Assembly (NCBI GenBank): GCA_031769625.1
Contig: JAUIMM010000484.1
Coordinates: forward strand, 2,666,001 to 2,730,000
DNA length: 64,000 nucleotides
Reading direction: 5' to 3'
From: Taudactylus pleione
Taxonomy: Eukaryota; Chordata; Amphibia; Anura; Myobatrachidae
Under the pieces are notes generated by a model that did no database searches, was not told the origin of the DNA, and saw nothing but the letters and a program-made list of their open reading frames with translations. Of the stretch, positions 36,301 through 45,470 are shown one piece after another; the stretch's first letter is position 1, and every line of letters starts with the position of its first letter. The translations under genes and the position numbers were made by a program.

Positions 36301-37275
36301 GTTTGACGACAAAATCTGTGTAAAGAACAAGAGAAATACGTTACAGTACTGTTGCTGAGTATACAGACTGAGTACAGTATACAGTACATAATTTAATGTT
36401 CAGTATCTTAAACACAGGGGGGTATTACATTCTTACTGTACATCAGCCATAACATGTACAGTATAACCAGCTAGTTTAATAAATGATAGTTTTGAGCTAA
36501 TTTGTGATATATATTTCCCAATTTAATCTCACATCAAGCTTTCATACAGTATGCCCCTAAATACGCAAATATGCATCTACCGTATGAAGGAGACAAACAG
36601 GACAATAAACACAGCAATATTGCGACTGAAACTAAAATGGCCACCGAGCAAAACAAAACGGTACCGTATATGCATTGAAAACTCGCTGCGCAAATCAGCG
36701 TCTAAAACAGCAAACTGCAAAATGACCGTGAACCTAGCAAGCTCCCATACTTACAGTATTGCGACTGAAACAAAAATGGCCGCCGAGCAAAACAAGATGG
36801 CGGCGGTCAGTCACGGGAAACTATGAGGGGCAACGGGAGGCTAGGAACGATCGGTATGTGTGTGTGATAGTTACTGGATTCACAAGTAAGCCTCTACGGG
36901 GATGGGTGAAGGACGGGGCATACCGAGGCAGCGGGACGATAAACACAGCAATATTGCGACTGAAACAAAAATGGCCACCGAGCAAAACAAGATGGCGACG
37001 GTCAGTCACGGGAAACTATGAGGGGCAACGGGAGGCTAGGAACGATCGGTATGTGTGTGTGATAGTTACTGGATTCACAAGTAAGCCTCTACGGGGATGG
37101 GTGAAGGACGGGGTATACCGAGGCAGCGGGACGATAAACACAGCAATATTGCGACTGAAACAAAAATGGCCACCGAGCAAAAGAAGATGGCGGCGGTCAG
37201 TCACGGGAAACTATGAGGCGCAAATCAGCGTCTAACACAGCAAACTGCAAAAACATAGCAAGCTACCGTACTTAC
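36301..37275 (-). other. Predicted 5' UTR intron of the transposase gene
   Basis: On the minus strand a donor ACT/GTAAGTACGG lies at 37275 in the palindrome arm and an acceptor TTTACACAG lies at 36316, 16 bases upstream of the ATG at 36300. Mirror-image donor and acceptor flank the other gene, so both transcripts appear to share a leader. This is a model from splice signals only. Confidence 0.5.
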
Positions 37276-37560
37276 AGTACCAGTGAGTTGATACTGTAGG
37301 AAACAGCTGTAGAAGCTCACGGTACAGCAACAAAGGTGACTCGGAAGTCAGGCAGAGTTGCAGAGGTAGATCACGGTAATGAGCAGCAACAACAGCGACT
37401 TAGAAGTCAGGCAGCGTTGCAGGTAGTAGTACAGTATCTCAAGGGTTCGTACTGTTGATACGTGCCGATGAGACAATCCGAGAAGCTCGTCCGTACAGTT
37501 AAGTAGCAGATTCACAGTGTGGATAGCTAGTGTGGTCTGAGACACTCTTTTATGCTACCA
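36590..37560. repeat. Left arm of the central ~2-kb palindrome
   Basis: Reverse complement of the right arm (37675-38690) with small differences. It holds ~2.4 tandem copies of a 195-bp module (starts near 36759, 36954, 37149) carrying AAGATGGCGGCGG and AAAATGGCCGCCGAG, both matching YY1-type sites. Frames read through the module are repeat artefacts. Confidence 0.85.
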
Positions 37561-37720
37561 GAGACAAAGAAAACCTTGCCGCCGAAACTCTGCCATGCCA
37601 TTGGACCACAAGGAAGTGCATTTTTCAAATACACCAATCAGCGGCCAGATTTTCTGCGGGAAGGAATTCTTTTGTCTCTGGTAGCATAAAAGAGCATCTC
37701 AGACCGCACTAGCTATCCAC
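37540..37720. promoter_or_regulatory. Putative bidirectional promoter at the palindrome centre
   Basis: A unique ~110-bp centre (about 37562-37674) is flanked on each side by TATA-like GCATAAAAGAG in outward orientation (37684-37694 rightward; complement at 37545-37555 leftward). About 30 bases beyond each lies the identical CTAGCTATCCACACTGTG sequence, where transcripts would start. The two protein genes diverge from here, so one promoter core with duplicated leaders would give matched expression. Confidence 0.6.
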
Positions 37721-38690
37721 ACTGTGAATCTGCTACTTAACTGTACGGACTTGCTGCTCGGATTGTCTTATCGGCACGTATCAACAGTACGAACCCTTGA
37801 GATACTACTACTACTACTACTACCTGCAATGCTGCCTGACTTCTACTGTAAGTTGCTGTTGTTGTTGCTGCTCATTGCTGTACCCTGAGTACCCTGAGCT
37901 TCTACAGGTGTTTCCTACAGTATCAACCCGCTGGTACTGTAAGTATGGGAGCTTGCTAGGTTCACGGTTATTTTGCAGTTTGCTGTTTTAGACGCTGATT
38001 TGCGCAGCGAGTTTTCAATGCATATACGGTACCGTTTTGTTTTGCTCGGTGGCCATTTTAGTTTCAGTGGCAATATTGCTGTGTTTATCGTGCCACTACC
38101 TCGGTATGCCCCGTCCTTCACACATCCCCGTAGAGGCTTATTTGTGTATGGAGTAACTATCACACACACAACGATCGTTCCCTAGCCTCCCGCTGCCCCT
38201 CATAGTCTCCCGTGAGTGACCGTCGCCATCTTGTTTTGCTCGGCGGCCATTTTAGTTTCAGTCGCAATATTGCTGTGTTTATCGTCCCGCTGCCTCGGTA
38301 TGCCCCGTCCTTCACCCATCCCCGTAGAGGCTTACTTGTGAATCCAGTAACTATCATACACACATAACGATCATTCCTAGCCTCCCGTTGCCCCTCATAG
38401 TTTCCCGTGACTGACCACCGCCATCTTGTTTTGCTCGGTGGCCATTTTTGTTTCAGTCGCAATATTGCTGTGTTTATCGTCCCGCTGCCTTGGTATGCCC
38501 CGTCCTTCACCCATCCCCGTAGAGGCTTACTTGTGAATCCAGTAACTATCACACACACATACCGATCGTTCCTAGCCTCCTGTTGCCCCTCATAGTTTCC
38601 CGTGACTGACCACCGCCATCTTGTTTTGCTCGGCGGCCATTTTTGTTTCAGTCGCAATATTGCTGTGTTTAACGTGTGTTTGCATTATTG
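37675..38690. repeat. Right arm of the central palindrome
   Basis: Mirror of 36590-37560. It holds about three tandem 195-bp modules (38040-38690) with GCCATCTTGTTTTGCTCGG and GGCCATTTT. A (CTA)n tract lies at 37804-37823. A splice donor (ACT/GTAAGTATGG, GT at 37939) marks the end of a predicted 5' UTR exon, and the acceptor TGTATTTCAG lies at 39160. Confidence 0.8.
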
Positions 38691-39179
38691 CACCACTTTG
38701 CAAATTTAACTTTGAGACTAATGGTTTTAATGGTCATGTACACACTAAGTTTTGATTTATGTTATAAAAATAGCAAATTTGGTGCTGTACTTTACAGTAC
38801 TGTACTGTATATCAGTTGAGATATTCACACATTTTATTACTGTTGAGCTGACACCTACTGTACCTTACCGTACAGTATATAATTAGGGAGTGTTTTTTAT
38901 ACACCTGTATTTATCATATTTATTATCTTGTGCCTCTATACAATCTCACAATAGTGGTTAGTGTTTTAACAGTTTTAGCGCTGTGTAATCTCCTATATTT
39001 ACCTGTATATACTGTATAACACACGCACAGTCTTAGGAGACAGAAAGAGTACTGTAATTGTTTACAGTGTTGTAATGTGAAACATTACTGTATACAGTAC
39101 ATGTATTTCCACTATTTTACTTAACATTGTATTTAGTGTCTTTATACTTGTGTATTTCAGAGTGCACCGAACTGTCAAA

Positions 39180-40415
39180 ATGGTGAAGAGCAAAGGTTTT
39201 TACAACGGAAATGAATCTTGCCCACTTCCACTGACCAAAAGGCTGAGTGCACTAGTCCCACAACGGTCTACAAGCAAACCTTCCAAGAAGAAAACAGGTA
39301 AGGAAAATTTACAGGTACCTCTTCTAGTCAAGGCAAGGAAGAATGCAAAGGCGAAGAACAACACTTTGCAAGTGGACATCGGAGAAAATGGACCAGGGAA
39401 CGTGGAGCAACCCATGAACGTCCCGAACCAGGAGGAAACACTGGTCATTTATGGGCCAGAAGAATTGGACACCTTTGAGCCTCTTGTTGAAGATGTATCC
39501 TGCTCACCAACTCGGCGAAAACTGTCATTCCAAGAAGATAACGCATGCACATGTAGCTGTGCAAGGATGGTGAGAGACCTCGTCGGAAAAGTTGGTCAAC
39601 TGGAAGCGAAAATTGACAACTTGAAAGAAGAGCTGAAGGAAGGGCTGAAGGACACCATTGCAGAAGCAATGAAAGAAGCAATCCGGCAAAGTAAAGAAGA
39701 ATGGCAAGAGGCCACTGCCCAGAGTACCAGAAAGAGACATGACCAGGCAATCCAGTATGAAATGGTCACACCGGATGAATTTGAGCCTGAGCAGAACGAT
39801 GACGATTTCAACTTGGAGACTGACCCATCCTTCCACTTGCTACATATGGACAATACAGTAGCATCAGAGCACTTGGACAAGACACCAGTGCCATCATGCA
39901 GCCTGCCTCAGTGGGAGAGTACACCAGTGGCATCACATCGCCTGCCTGAATGGTCAGTTGAAGAATCAAGGATCAACAATGCAAGCATGCCTGTACTTTC
40001 ACCAGGAACGCCTGTCATGTCGAGCACGCCAGCACCACTGACTGTATTTGGAACACCCTTACCGGATATACCACTGGCTGTGATCAACATTGACAAGGAC
40101 AATGAAATTTACAGAGCTGTGAATTGTGAGATGCATCGATATGCGCAAGCAATATTTCAGGAACACGTGCCCTACGACCAGTATTGCAATTGGACGAAGC
40201 GGGTGAACTTTGATGGAAGTCGGAAGAAAGTGCCAATCCCCAACAATTTAAGAGAAGATATCCTCTCAAGATGCCGGACAAGATTCAGGATTGGAAAAGA
40301 AGAACTTACCCGGATAAAGGACACGCTGAATGGGGTGCTGCGCATGCCAAGGAAACATGCATGGAGGACAGTCACGCATACAAGTACAGATCTGCAATTA
40401 ACAAACACGACTTGA
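39180..40415 (+). CDS. Coiled-coil protein with BEN-like C-terminus (transposon cargo)
   Basis: 411 residues from ATG at 39180, chosen because a splice acceptor (TTGTGTATTTCAG) ends at 39160 and the context TCAAAATGG is favourable. Residues 1-62 are basic and nuclear-signal-like (SKPSKKKTGKEN, KARKNAKAK). Residues ~128-185 form a charged coiled coil after a CTCSC cluster. Residues 190-300 are acidic and Pro/Ser/Thr rich. Residues ~316-390 (YAQAIFQEHVPYDQYCNWTK, RKKVPIPNNLREDIL, IKDTLNGVLR) resemble a BEN domain, a DNA-binding module of chromatin proteins. The BEN call is by eye and uncertain. The gene diverges from the transposase and is probably co-expressed with it. One TACAGTA lies within the frame. 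It could be an accessory transposition or silencing-control factor. Confidence 0.65.
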   Translation: MVKSKGFYNGNESCPLPLTKRLSALVPQRSTSKPSKKKTGKENLQVPLLVKARKNAKAKNNTLQVDIGENGPGNVEQPMNVPNQEETLVIYGPEELDTFEPLVEDVSCSPTRRKLSFQEDNACTCSCARMVRDLVGKVGQLEAKIDNLKEELKEGLKDTIAEAMKEAIRQSKEEWQEATAQSTRKRHDQAIQYEMVTPDEFEPEQNDDDFNLETDPSFHLLHMDNTVASEHLDKTPVPSCSLPQWESTPVASHRLPEWSVEESRINNASMPVLSPGTPVMSSTPAPLTVFGTPLPDIPLAVINIDKDNEIYRAVNCEMHRYAQAIFQEHVPYDQYCNWTKRVNFDGSRKKVPIPNNLREDILSRCRTRFRIGKEELTRIKDTLNGVLRMPRKHAWRTVTHTSTDLQLTNTT

Positions 40416-40489
40416 AGGGACTTGTCTGAAGACAGGAAGACCCGGCGCCGCCGCTGTCCAGGACGTGGCAGCGGCAGAAGAAAGAAGCT

Positions 40490-40950
40490 GAGGACAGGAG
40501 AGGACTAAAGGGGTGGAAAGCAAAAGAGCTAAAGAAGTTCCCCCCCTCAAAGCCTCTTCCACCATAACAGATAGGCCCTATGTGAGACCAACGGAACATG
40601 AAACCAACCTACAGTAGACCAACAGGTCTGAAGAGAGGAAGACCCATGTGAAGAGAAAAACGGAGGACAGGAGAGGACTACAGAGGTGGAAAGCAAAAGA
40701 GCTAAAGCAGTTCCCCCCCTCAAAGCCTCTTCCACCATAACAGATAGGCCCTATGTGAGACCAACGGAACATGAAACCAACCTACAGTAGACCAACAGGT
40801 CTGAAGAGAGGAAGACCCATGTGAAGAGAAAAACGGAGGACAGGAGAGGACTACAGGGGTGGAAAGCAAAAGAGCTAAAGCAGTTTAACCCCCTCAAAGC
40901 CTCTTCCACCATAACAGGTACCGGTAGGCCCTCTGTGAGGCCAACTGTAC
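40490..40950. repeat. 173-bp tandem repeat in the 3' region of the BEN-like gene
   Basis: Just under three copies; AGGACAGGAGAGGACTA recurs at 40491, 40664 and 40837. A diverged piece recurs at 41405-41480. Minus-strand frames over it are repeat products. Confidence 0.9.
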
Positions 40951-41507
40951 TGTACATTAATTTATATTGTAGTTTGTTAGGCTGGTGAGATACAGTAGTG
41001 TTAGTGTGACACTATTAGAGCAGGAAAGGGCCTTGCATGGCATATTCTCTCTCCTACAGGGACCTCTGTGTGGGATTGATCGGGACATAGAACAAGAGTA
41101 TCTACGGTGAGTACTGTATGTACCGTACCATACCTGTGTGTCTGTCTTTTACTGTCTTTTTGTCTCTGCCTATCCTCCTTTCTTCAAGGCGTACAGTGGA
41201 CCTTGCACTCTGGTATAGGTGAAACTCTGCATCTGAGGCCAAAAGTGCCAGTGATGATTTTAACTTAAAAGCCAACTCTTTTTGTGTATTCATCGGTCCA
41301 GTAGGGCGTATTGGTCTGCATTGAGTAAGGACTGTTCTCACGTCATCTCTTTCCTCCTAGGTACTGTACAGTAGTCATGTCCGTGTCCAGCTTGGAACTC
41401 CAGGACATGCCAGCGGCAGAAGAAAGAAGCAGGGTACTGTAGAGGACTACAGGGGTGGAAAGCTAAAGAAGTCCCCCCCCCTCTGTAAAGCATGTTACTG
41501 TAGGTTA

Positions 41508-41513
41508 AATAAA
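41508..41513 (+). terminator. Candidate polyadenylation signal
   Basis: AATAAA in TTAAATAAAAATTG, about 1.1 kb after the BEN-like stop codon and after the repeated 3' UTR-like block; no other clear signal lies before it. Confidence 0.35.
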
Positions 41514-41885
41514 AATTGTCATTAATTTATACAATTGGTGTTTGTACTGTATGTAATTCAGTCTTTAAGTGCGCCTGAGACCCAACACGTGCATCTGTCA
41601 TTAAAAAGGTACTGTACAAAAAGTCAATAACACACAGATGCAGGGGTGTATCGTCCTATTTGCCAGGATTTCACTCACCAGGGGCGCACCGGCCGATGGG
41701 GGTTGACGCCCACAGTCATATACTGTACAGTATCCCTGTTGCCCATCACAGTGATTTCACAGCTGCCCGGCACTTACAGTAGAATACAGTACAATAGACA
41801 TACAGTACTGTATACACTGAGGGACGTTTTCAATTTTGTGGTGGTCTATTTACTGTTTTTAGCCGGTCTCGTCTTTTCACTCCAT

Positions 41886-42040
41886 GGGGGTCTATTTACT
41901 GTACTAAGCAGTGTTAGACAGTGAGAAGTGATAAAAAAGTTATAAGGTGTCAGTCAATCAGCTCCCAACTGTCATTTTTCAAACACAGCCTGTGAGATGA
42001 CAGTTGGGAGAACATTGGTTGGCACTTTTTCACCCATTGG
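41886..42040. mobile_element. MITE remnant carrying a TACTGTA insertion
   Basis: Same family as the intact MITE at 61413-61589 (shared AACTGTCATTTTTCAAACAC and palindromic AGTTGGGAG). The terminus reads GGGGTCTATTTACTGTACTA, whereas the intact copy reads GGGGTCTATTTACTAAG: the TA has become TACTGTA. Confidence 0.75.
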
Positions 42041-42380
42041 AGCAAAAACACGGGATTGGCTAAAAACAGTTTGGGAGATTACGTCATTTTGCCAGGCGTA
42101 AAATTATCGCTGTATTCAATTTGAAAGCTTTTCTGCCTACTGTAGGCGGGAATTCAATGCAATGTACAGTACAGTATGTTAAAGTTTCGCCTACTGTATG
42201 AATAGCAGGCGGAAAAATTTGGTGAATTAGGGTGCAATGTTGCGGGAAGCCTTCAACGTCCCTTAAAGGTACTGTAAACTGCGTAACTTTTTAAAAAAAA
42301 AGTCTGAACACCCTAAAAATTCACTTTAATTTTGGGGGGCGGAAGAAAAAAAATTGGGGGGAAAAAGTGAAACTTGTAGG

Positions 42381-42584
42381 GGTAAATTTACTAAGATGGG
42401 AGTTCTATTTAAGAAGTTACTGTACTGTATGTTGCCCATAGCATCCAATCAGATTCTACTGTACTTAGCATTTATCTACAGTAGCACCTTCTAGAAGAAA
42501 CTGTACAGTAATACCTGGAATCAGATTGGTTGCTATGGGCAACATCACTTAATAGCAGTACCATCTTAGTACATTTACCCCCTA
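42381..42584. mobile_element. MITE (TTGCCCATAGC family) carrying several TACTGTA insertions
   Basis: Inverted ends TAGGGGTAAATTTACTAAG and TTAGTACATTTACCCCCTA. The left arm has AAGTTACTGTACTGTATGTT where the right arm, read inward, has AAGTGATGTT. Further TACTGTA/TACAGTA copies interrupt the centre (GATTCTACTGTACTTAGC; ATCTACAGTAGCACC). Confidence 0.75.
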
Positions 42585-42719
42585 ATATATAAAATGTACT
42601 GAGTTTAGTAAAAAAAAAAAAGCGCTAAATGGGTATACAGTAGATCTGGGCATGCACCTGAGATACGATGACGTACAGTATTGTAGGAAACACTCAAGCC
42701 AGGTGCAAACTTGGTATTG

Positions 42720-42824
42720 CAGGCGGCTGTAGTGTAATGGTAAATAATCAAACCAATACATTACGCTGCCTGTACAACCCTTTTGCGGGTTCGAAGCTTG
42801 AAAGGTTACACTTTTTATTTTTTA
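42720..42824 (+). ncRNA. tRNA-like hairpin unit (b)
   Basis: An imperfect ~21-bp hairpin (CAGGCGGCTGTAGTGTAATG paired with CATTACGCTGCCTG) overlaps an A-box-like segment. It is followed by a B box GGGTTCGAAGC (42787) and a T run (42812-42816). Close in sequence to unit (e). Confidence 0.5.
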
Positions 42825-42909
42825 TTAACAAGGTTAGACTTTTTGGTCAAAGTACTGTGGCATAGAAATACCAGAATTTCTGGATAATGTACTGTATTAG
42901 TGAAGATTT

Positions 42910-43025
42910 AAAACAAAATAAAATTACCGTATACAGTATGTACTTTAAAGGTCTCGAACCAGCGGGACAAGAAAATAGTAGATGCAGTAGGGCTAGGCAT
43001 TAGCCCCCTAGACTACTGCATCTAC
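42910..43025 (-). ncRNA. tRNA-like hairpin unit (c)
   Basis: Minus strand: hairpin GTAGATGCAGTAG/CTACTGCATCTAC (13 perfect pairs) around CTAGGGGGCTAATGCCTAG, then GGTTCGAGACC (B box, 42950-42960), then T-rich sequence ending in TTTT. The loop sequence matches unit (f). Confidence 0.5.
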
Positions 43026-43303
43026 TGCACTGTAGTTCCTAGAGTCAGGGAATCACTACAATGTCTACCGTATTGTACTTACAACTACAGTTATAAGTAC
43101 CGTATAATACAGACAACTGGGCATGCACAGTGCTATGAGACTCAATACGCCACAGTGTAGCGTGCAACAATGCGGTATACTGTATGGCGTACTGTATGGA
43201 GCAACAAACTACAGTACTGTAGCTGGGCACATCTACAGTACAATAGATTGATTTTTGTAAGGGTTGGATAACAAGACTGAACTACAGTACTATAGTGAAC
43301 ATT

Positions 43304-43394
43304 AAAAAAATAAATTAAATTATAAAGGTCTCGAACATAAGGAGAGAAGTGTAAGCAAGACGGATCACCTAAGCCCTTGCTCACAAGTCTCTCC
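43304..43394 (-). ncRNA. tRNA-like hairpin unit (d)
   Basis: Minus strand: GGAGAGACTTGTGAGCAAG pairs with CTTGCTTACACTTCTCTCC, followed by GTTCGAGACC (B-box-like) and a run of seven Ts. Confidence 0.5.
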
Positions 43395-43452
43395 TAGTCC
43401 TCTACAGTACTTTATGTGACATCTACAGTACCATACGATGAAGTACAGTACT

Positions 43453-43550
43453 CAGGCGTCTGTAGCGTAGAGGTAAGAAATCGAACTTCTACATTGCAGA
43501 CGTCTGTACAACCCGGGTTCGAAACCAGGAAGCTTAATAATGAAGCTTTT
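43453..43550 (+). ncRNA. tRNA-like hairpin unit (e)
   Basis: CAGGCGTCTGTAGCGTAGAG pairs with CTTCTACATTGCAGACGTCTG at a few mismatches; then a B box GGGTTCGAAACC (43515) and TTTT (43547-43550). Confidence 0.5.
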
Positions 43551-44542
43551 CATTATTATTAGACAGTCAAGGTTACACTTTTTATTTTTAATATTATTAT
43601 TACACAGTCAGTGTAATAATAACACACTTTCACTGTGTGTGAATCATGACCTGGTACTGTACAGTATGATATTCCATACTGTACGCCATGGCGTACAGCA
43701 CATAGCGCTACAAGGGTATAGCTATGGCGCAGCACCACTGGCAATGCATTGCAACCCCGCCACTGGGCACAAGCCAGAGATCCTATTTGTACCATAACCC
43801 ATCAGAACTGGCTATAAGTTACCACAATGCAAACTGTGCTGACATTGACGCAATTTAGCGGTTTAAACGCCGAGTCAGTTTGTACTATAGAGACCCCTCT
43901 CTTTTACACAGTCAACTATCAGTTACTAAACATATTAAATTACTAATGTTACCAAGTCTAAAACAGCATTTTCATTGACGCAAGTTTGCGCTCTGCATCT
44001 GCCCTACAAACTGCTGTTAGTCCACTACTGTAGCACCTTATCAAGTAATGAATTTACTATTGTGTATACTGTGCGGTACTGTAAGTCTCGGACAGTGCAG
44101 AATGGCACTAGTGTGAAAATTCAACAGTACTGTTAGCAATACAGACAACTGGGCATGCGCCATAAAATAGCGCTACTTAATGTATGGCTTGGCTCCACTG
44201 GACATGGGGCACACATTCCATTGTGATTAAAATCCGACCAATGGGCACGCACAGACATTGACGCAATTTTGCGGTTTAAACGCGCAGTCAGTTTGATATA
44301 CAGAAACTAGTCTCTTTAACAGGGCCCATTGCCACTTGATGGTCATAATAAATCACTATAATGTCCGCGTTCATGTCAGCGCCGGCATTGATGCAAGTTT
44401 GCGTTCTAAGGTACAGTACTGTATGTACAATAATAAAAATCCTAGTTTCGCTGTTTGACTCCCGAAGCACTGGGCAGACATGCACTCCACATGTACTGTA
44501 TTGAATACTGAATATTTTAAGTGAAGATTTTAAAAATAAATT
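43551..44542. other. Right non-coding arm of the giant element
   Basis: No gene-like frame. Dispersed phrases recur: CATTGACGCAA with TTGCGGTTTAAACGC (twice, ~43850 and ~44262), and CTGGGCATGC. These are degenerate internal repeats of unknown role. Confidence 0.5.
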
Positions 44543-44640
44543 AAAAAAACATACTGTATTTTCAAGGTCTCGAACCCACGGAACAAGAAGAGAGGAGAAG
44601 CAGTGAGACTAGGCATTAGACCGCTAGGCCACACGCTTCA
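44543..44640 (-). ncRNA. tRNA-like hairpin unit (f)
   Basis: Minus strand: GAAGCGTGTGGCCTAGCGGT, a tRNA-Leu-like D-arm/A box, pairs imperfectly with the following GCCTAGTCTCACTGCTTC. Then GGGTTCGAGACC (B box) and seven Ts. The most tRNA-like A box of the five right-arm units. Confidence 0.55.
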
Positions 44641-44736
44641 CCCATTACTAGAGTTCTGTAGTTTGTAAAGTCTAATGTCTAAGCTTCTGTCAAACAATCA
44701 TCGGCCGGTGATACAGAACATACCGTACGGTACATT

Positions 44737-44935
44737 GGAAAGTGACACCTGGTGGGCAAAATGTTGTATTATACGTAATGAAATCACACGCATGCGCTAT
44801 GTAGTTTAGGAAAAGTGACACCTGGTGGGCAAAATGTTGTATTACACTTAATGAAATCAGACGCATGCGCTATGTAGTTTAGGAAAAGTGACATCTGGTG
44901 GGCAAAATGTTGTATTACACGTAATGACTTTTTTC
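44737..44935. repeat. Three ~72-bp subterminal direct repeats
   Basis: AAAGTGACACCTGGTGGGCA, then AAATGTTGTATTA, occurs three times near 44739, 44811 and 44884. Position next to the terminus suggests transposase binding or structural repeats. Confidence 0.88.
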
Positions 44936-45023
44936 ACTAATAAACTTTCTTTGTGGTGCGACTCATGGCGTGGTGTGTGGCGCGCCATGCGTGGCGTGAG
45001 AGATAGCACTGTGATGCCACGTT

Positions 45024-45040
45024 ATAGCTGGGCACATCAG
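45024..45040 (-). repeat. Right terminal inverted repeat
   Basis: ATAGCTGGGCACATCAG directly followed by TA (45041-45042). Confidence 0.75.
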
Positions 45041-45042
45041 TA

Positions 45043-45435
45043 GTGTAATGAAAAGAAATAAATCATAAGAAATGATAATAAATACAATATAAAAAATAAA
45101 AGATACTGAAAATGATTAGGACCAGCAATGTCTGAAAAAACAAAACAAGTCTCCCATAACTGGCAGTGAGATAAAGTCCAGAGCAATGGCATCAGGTTAC
45201 TCACCCTAACTTTCCCTAGCAGCGGTATTCACTGACGATGGCTGAAGTTTTGCAGCAGTTGGAGCGGGCTCAGTCAGCTGTATGCAGTGTCCATCTGACT
45301 GCCACTTTCATTTGCTGGGACTGCGTCTTTTCCCTGGCTCATGGCACAGAGCTGTTGTGTTTCTCTGTCTGGAGTTTGGTGCTCTTGGTGCCTCTCATTC
45401 GTTCTATGCATAAGTCAGTGTGGGGTCCTTCTTAC
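45043..45435. other. No gene; probably the 3' part of a minus-strand Penelope element
   Basis: Lies beyond the hammerhead-like motif of the minus-strand PLE fragment. An 89-codon frame (45238-45507, plus) has no recognised domain and overlaps that motif, so I do not call it a gene. Confidence 0.35.
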
Positions 45436-45470
45436 ACTAACGCATTTCATCATATAAGACTTTTTCAAGG
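45436..45470 (-). ncRNA. Hammerhead-ribozyme-like motif (Penelope type), degenerate
   Basis: The minus strand reads CTTGAAAAAGTCTTATATGA then TGAAATGCGTTAG. The order (TGA-x-x-A, short stem, GAAA, GCGTTAG) follows PLE hammerheads, with core changes. It lies downstream, in transcript sense, of the minus-strand PLE endonuclease fragment, where PLE repeats carry ribozymes. Confidence 0.42.

Larger units (their letters stand above)
32804..45040. mobile_element. Giant (12.2-kb) Tc1/mariner-superfamily transposon
   Basis: The left end is TA/CAGATCTGCCCAGCTAT and the right end ATAGCTGGGCACATCAG/TA. The 17-bp termini are inverted with two mismatches, and both are flanked by TA as for Tc1/mariner. 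Inside lie a multi-exon transposase (34878-36300, minus), a divergent BEN-like protein gene (39180-40415, plus), a central palindrome with a likely bidirectional promoter, six tRNA-like units, subterminal direct repeats and about a hundred TACAGTA/TACTGTA 7-mers. Ordinary Tc1/mariner elements are 1-3 kb with one intronless gene, so size, introns and cargo are unusual. The intact transposase frame suggests recent activity or selection. Confidence 0.82.

Noticed and set aside
36759..38657. Open frames of 158 and 165 codons on opposite strands
   Set aside because: They are mirror readings of the 195-bp promoter modules in the palindrome arms.
32804..45040. Ciliate contamination (TAYAG-type internal eliminated sequences)
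   Set aside because: Frog-type MITEs are nested in the element and flank it, and the exons are vertebrate-style transposon genes; the 7-mer is better explained as excision footprints.
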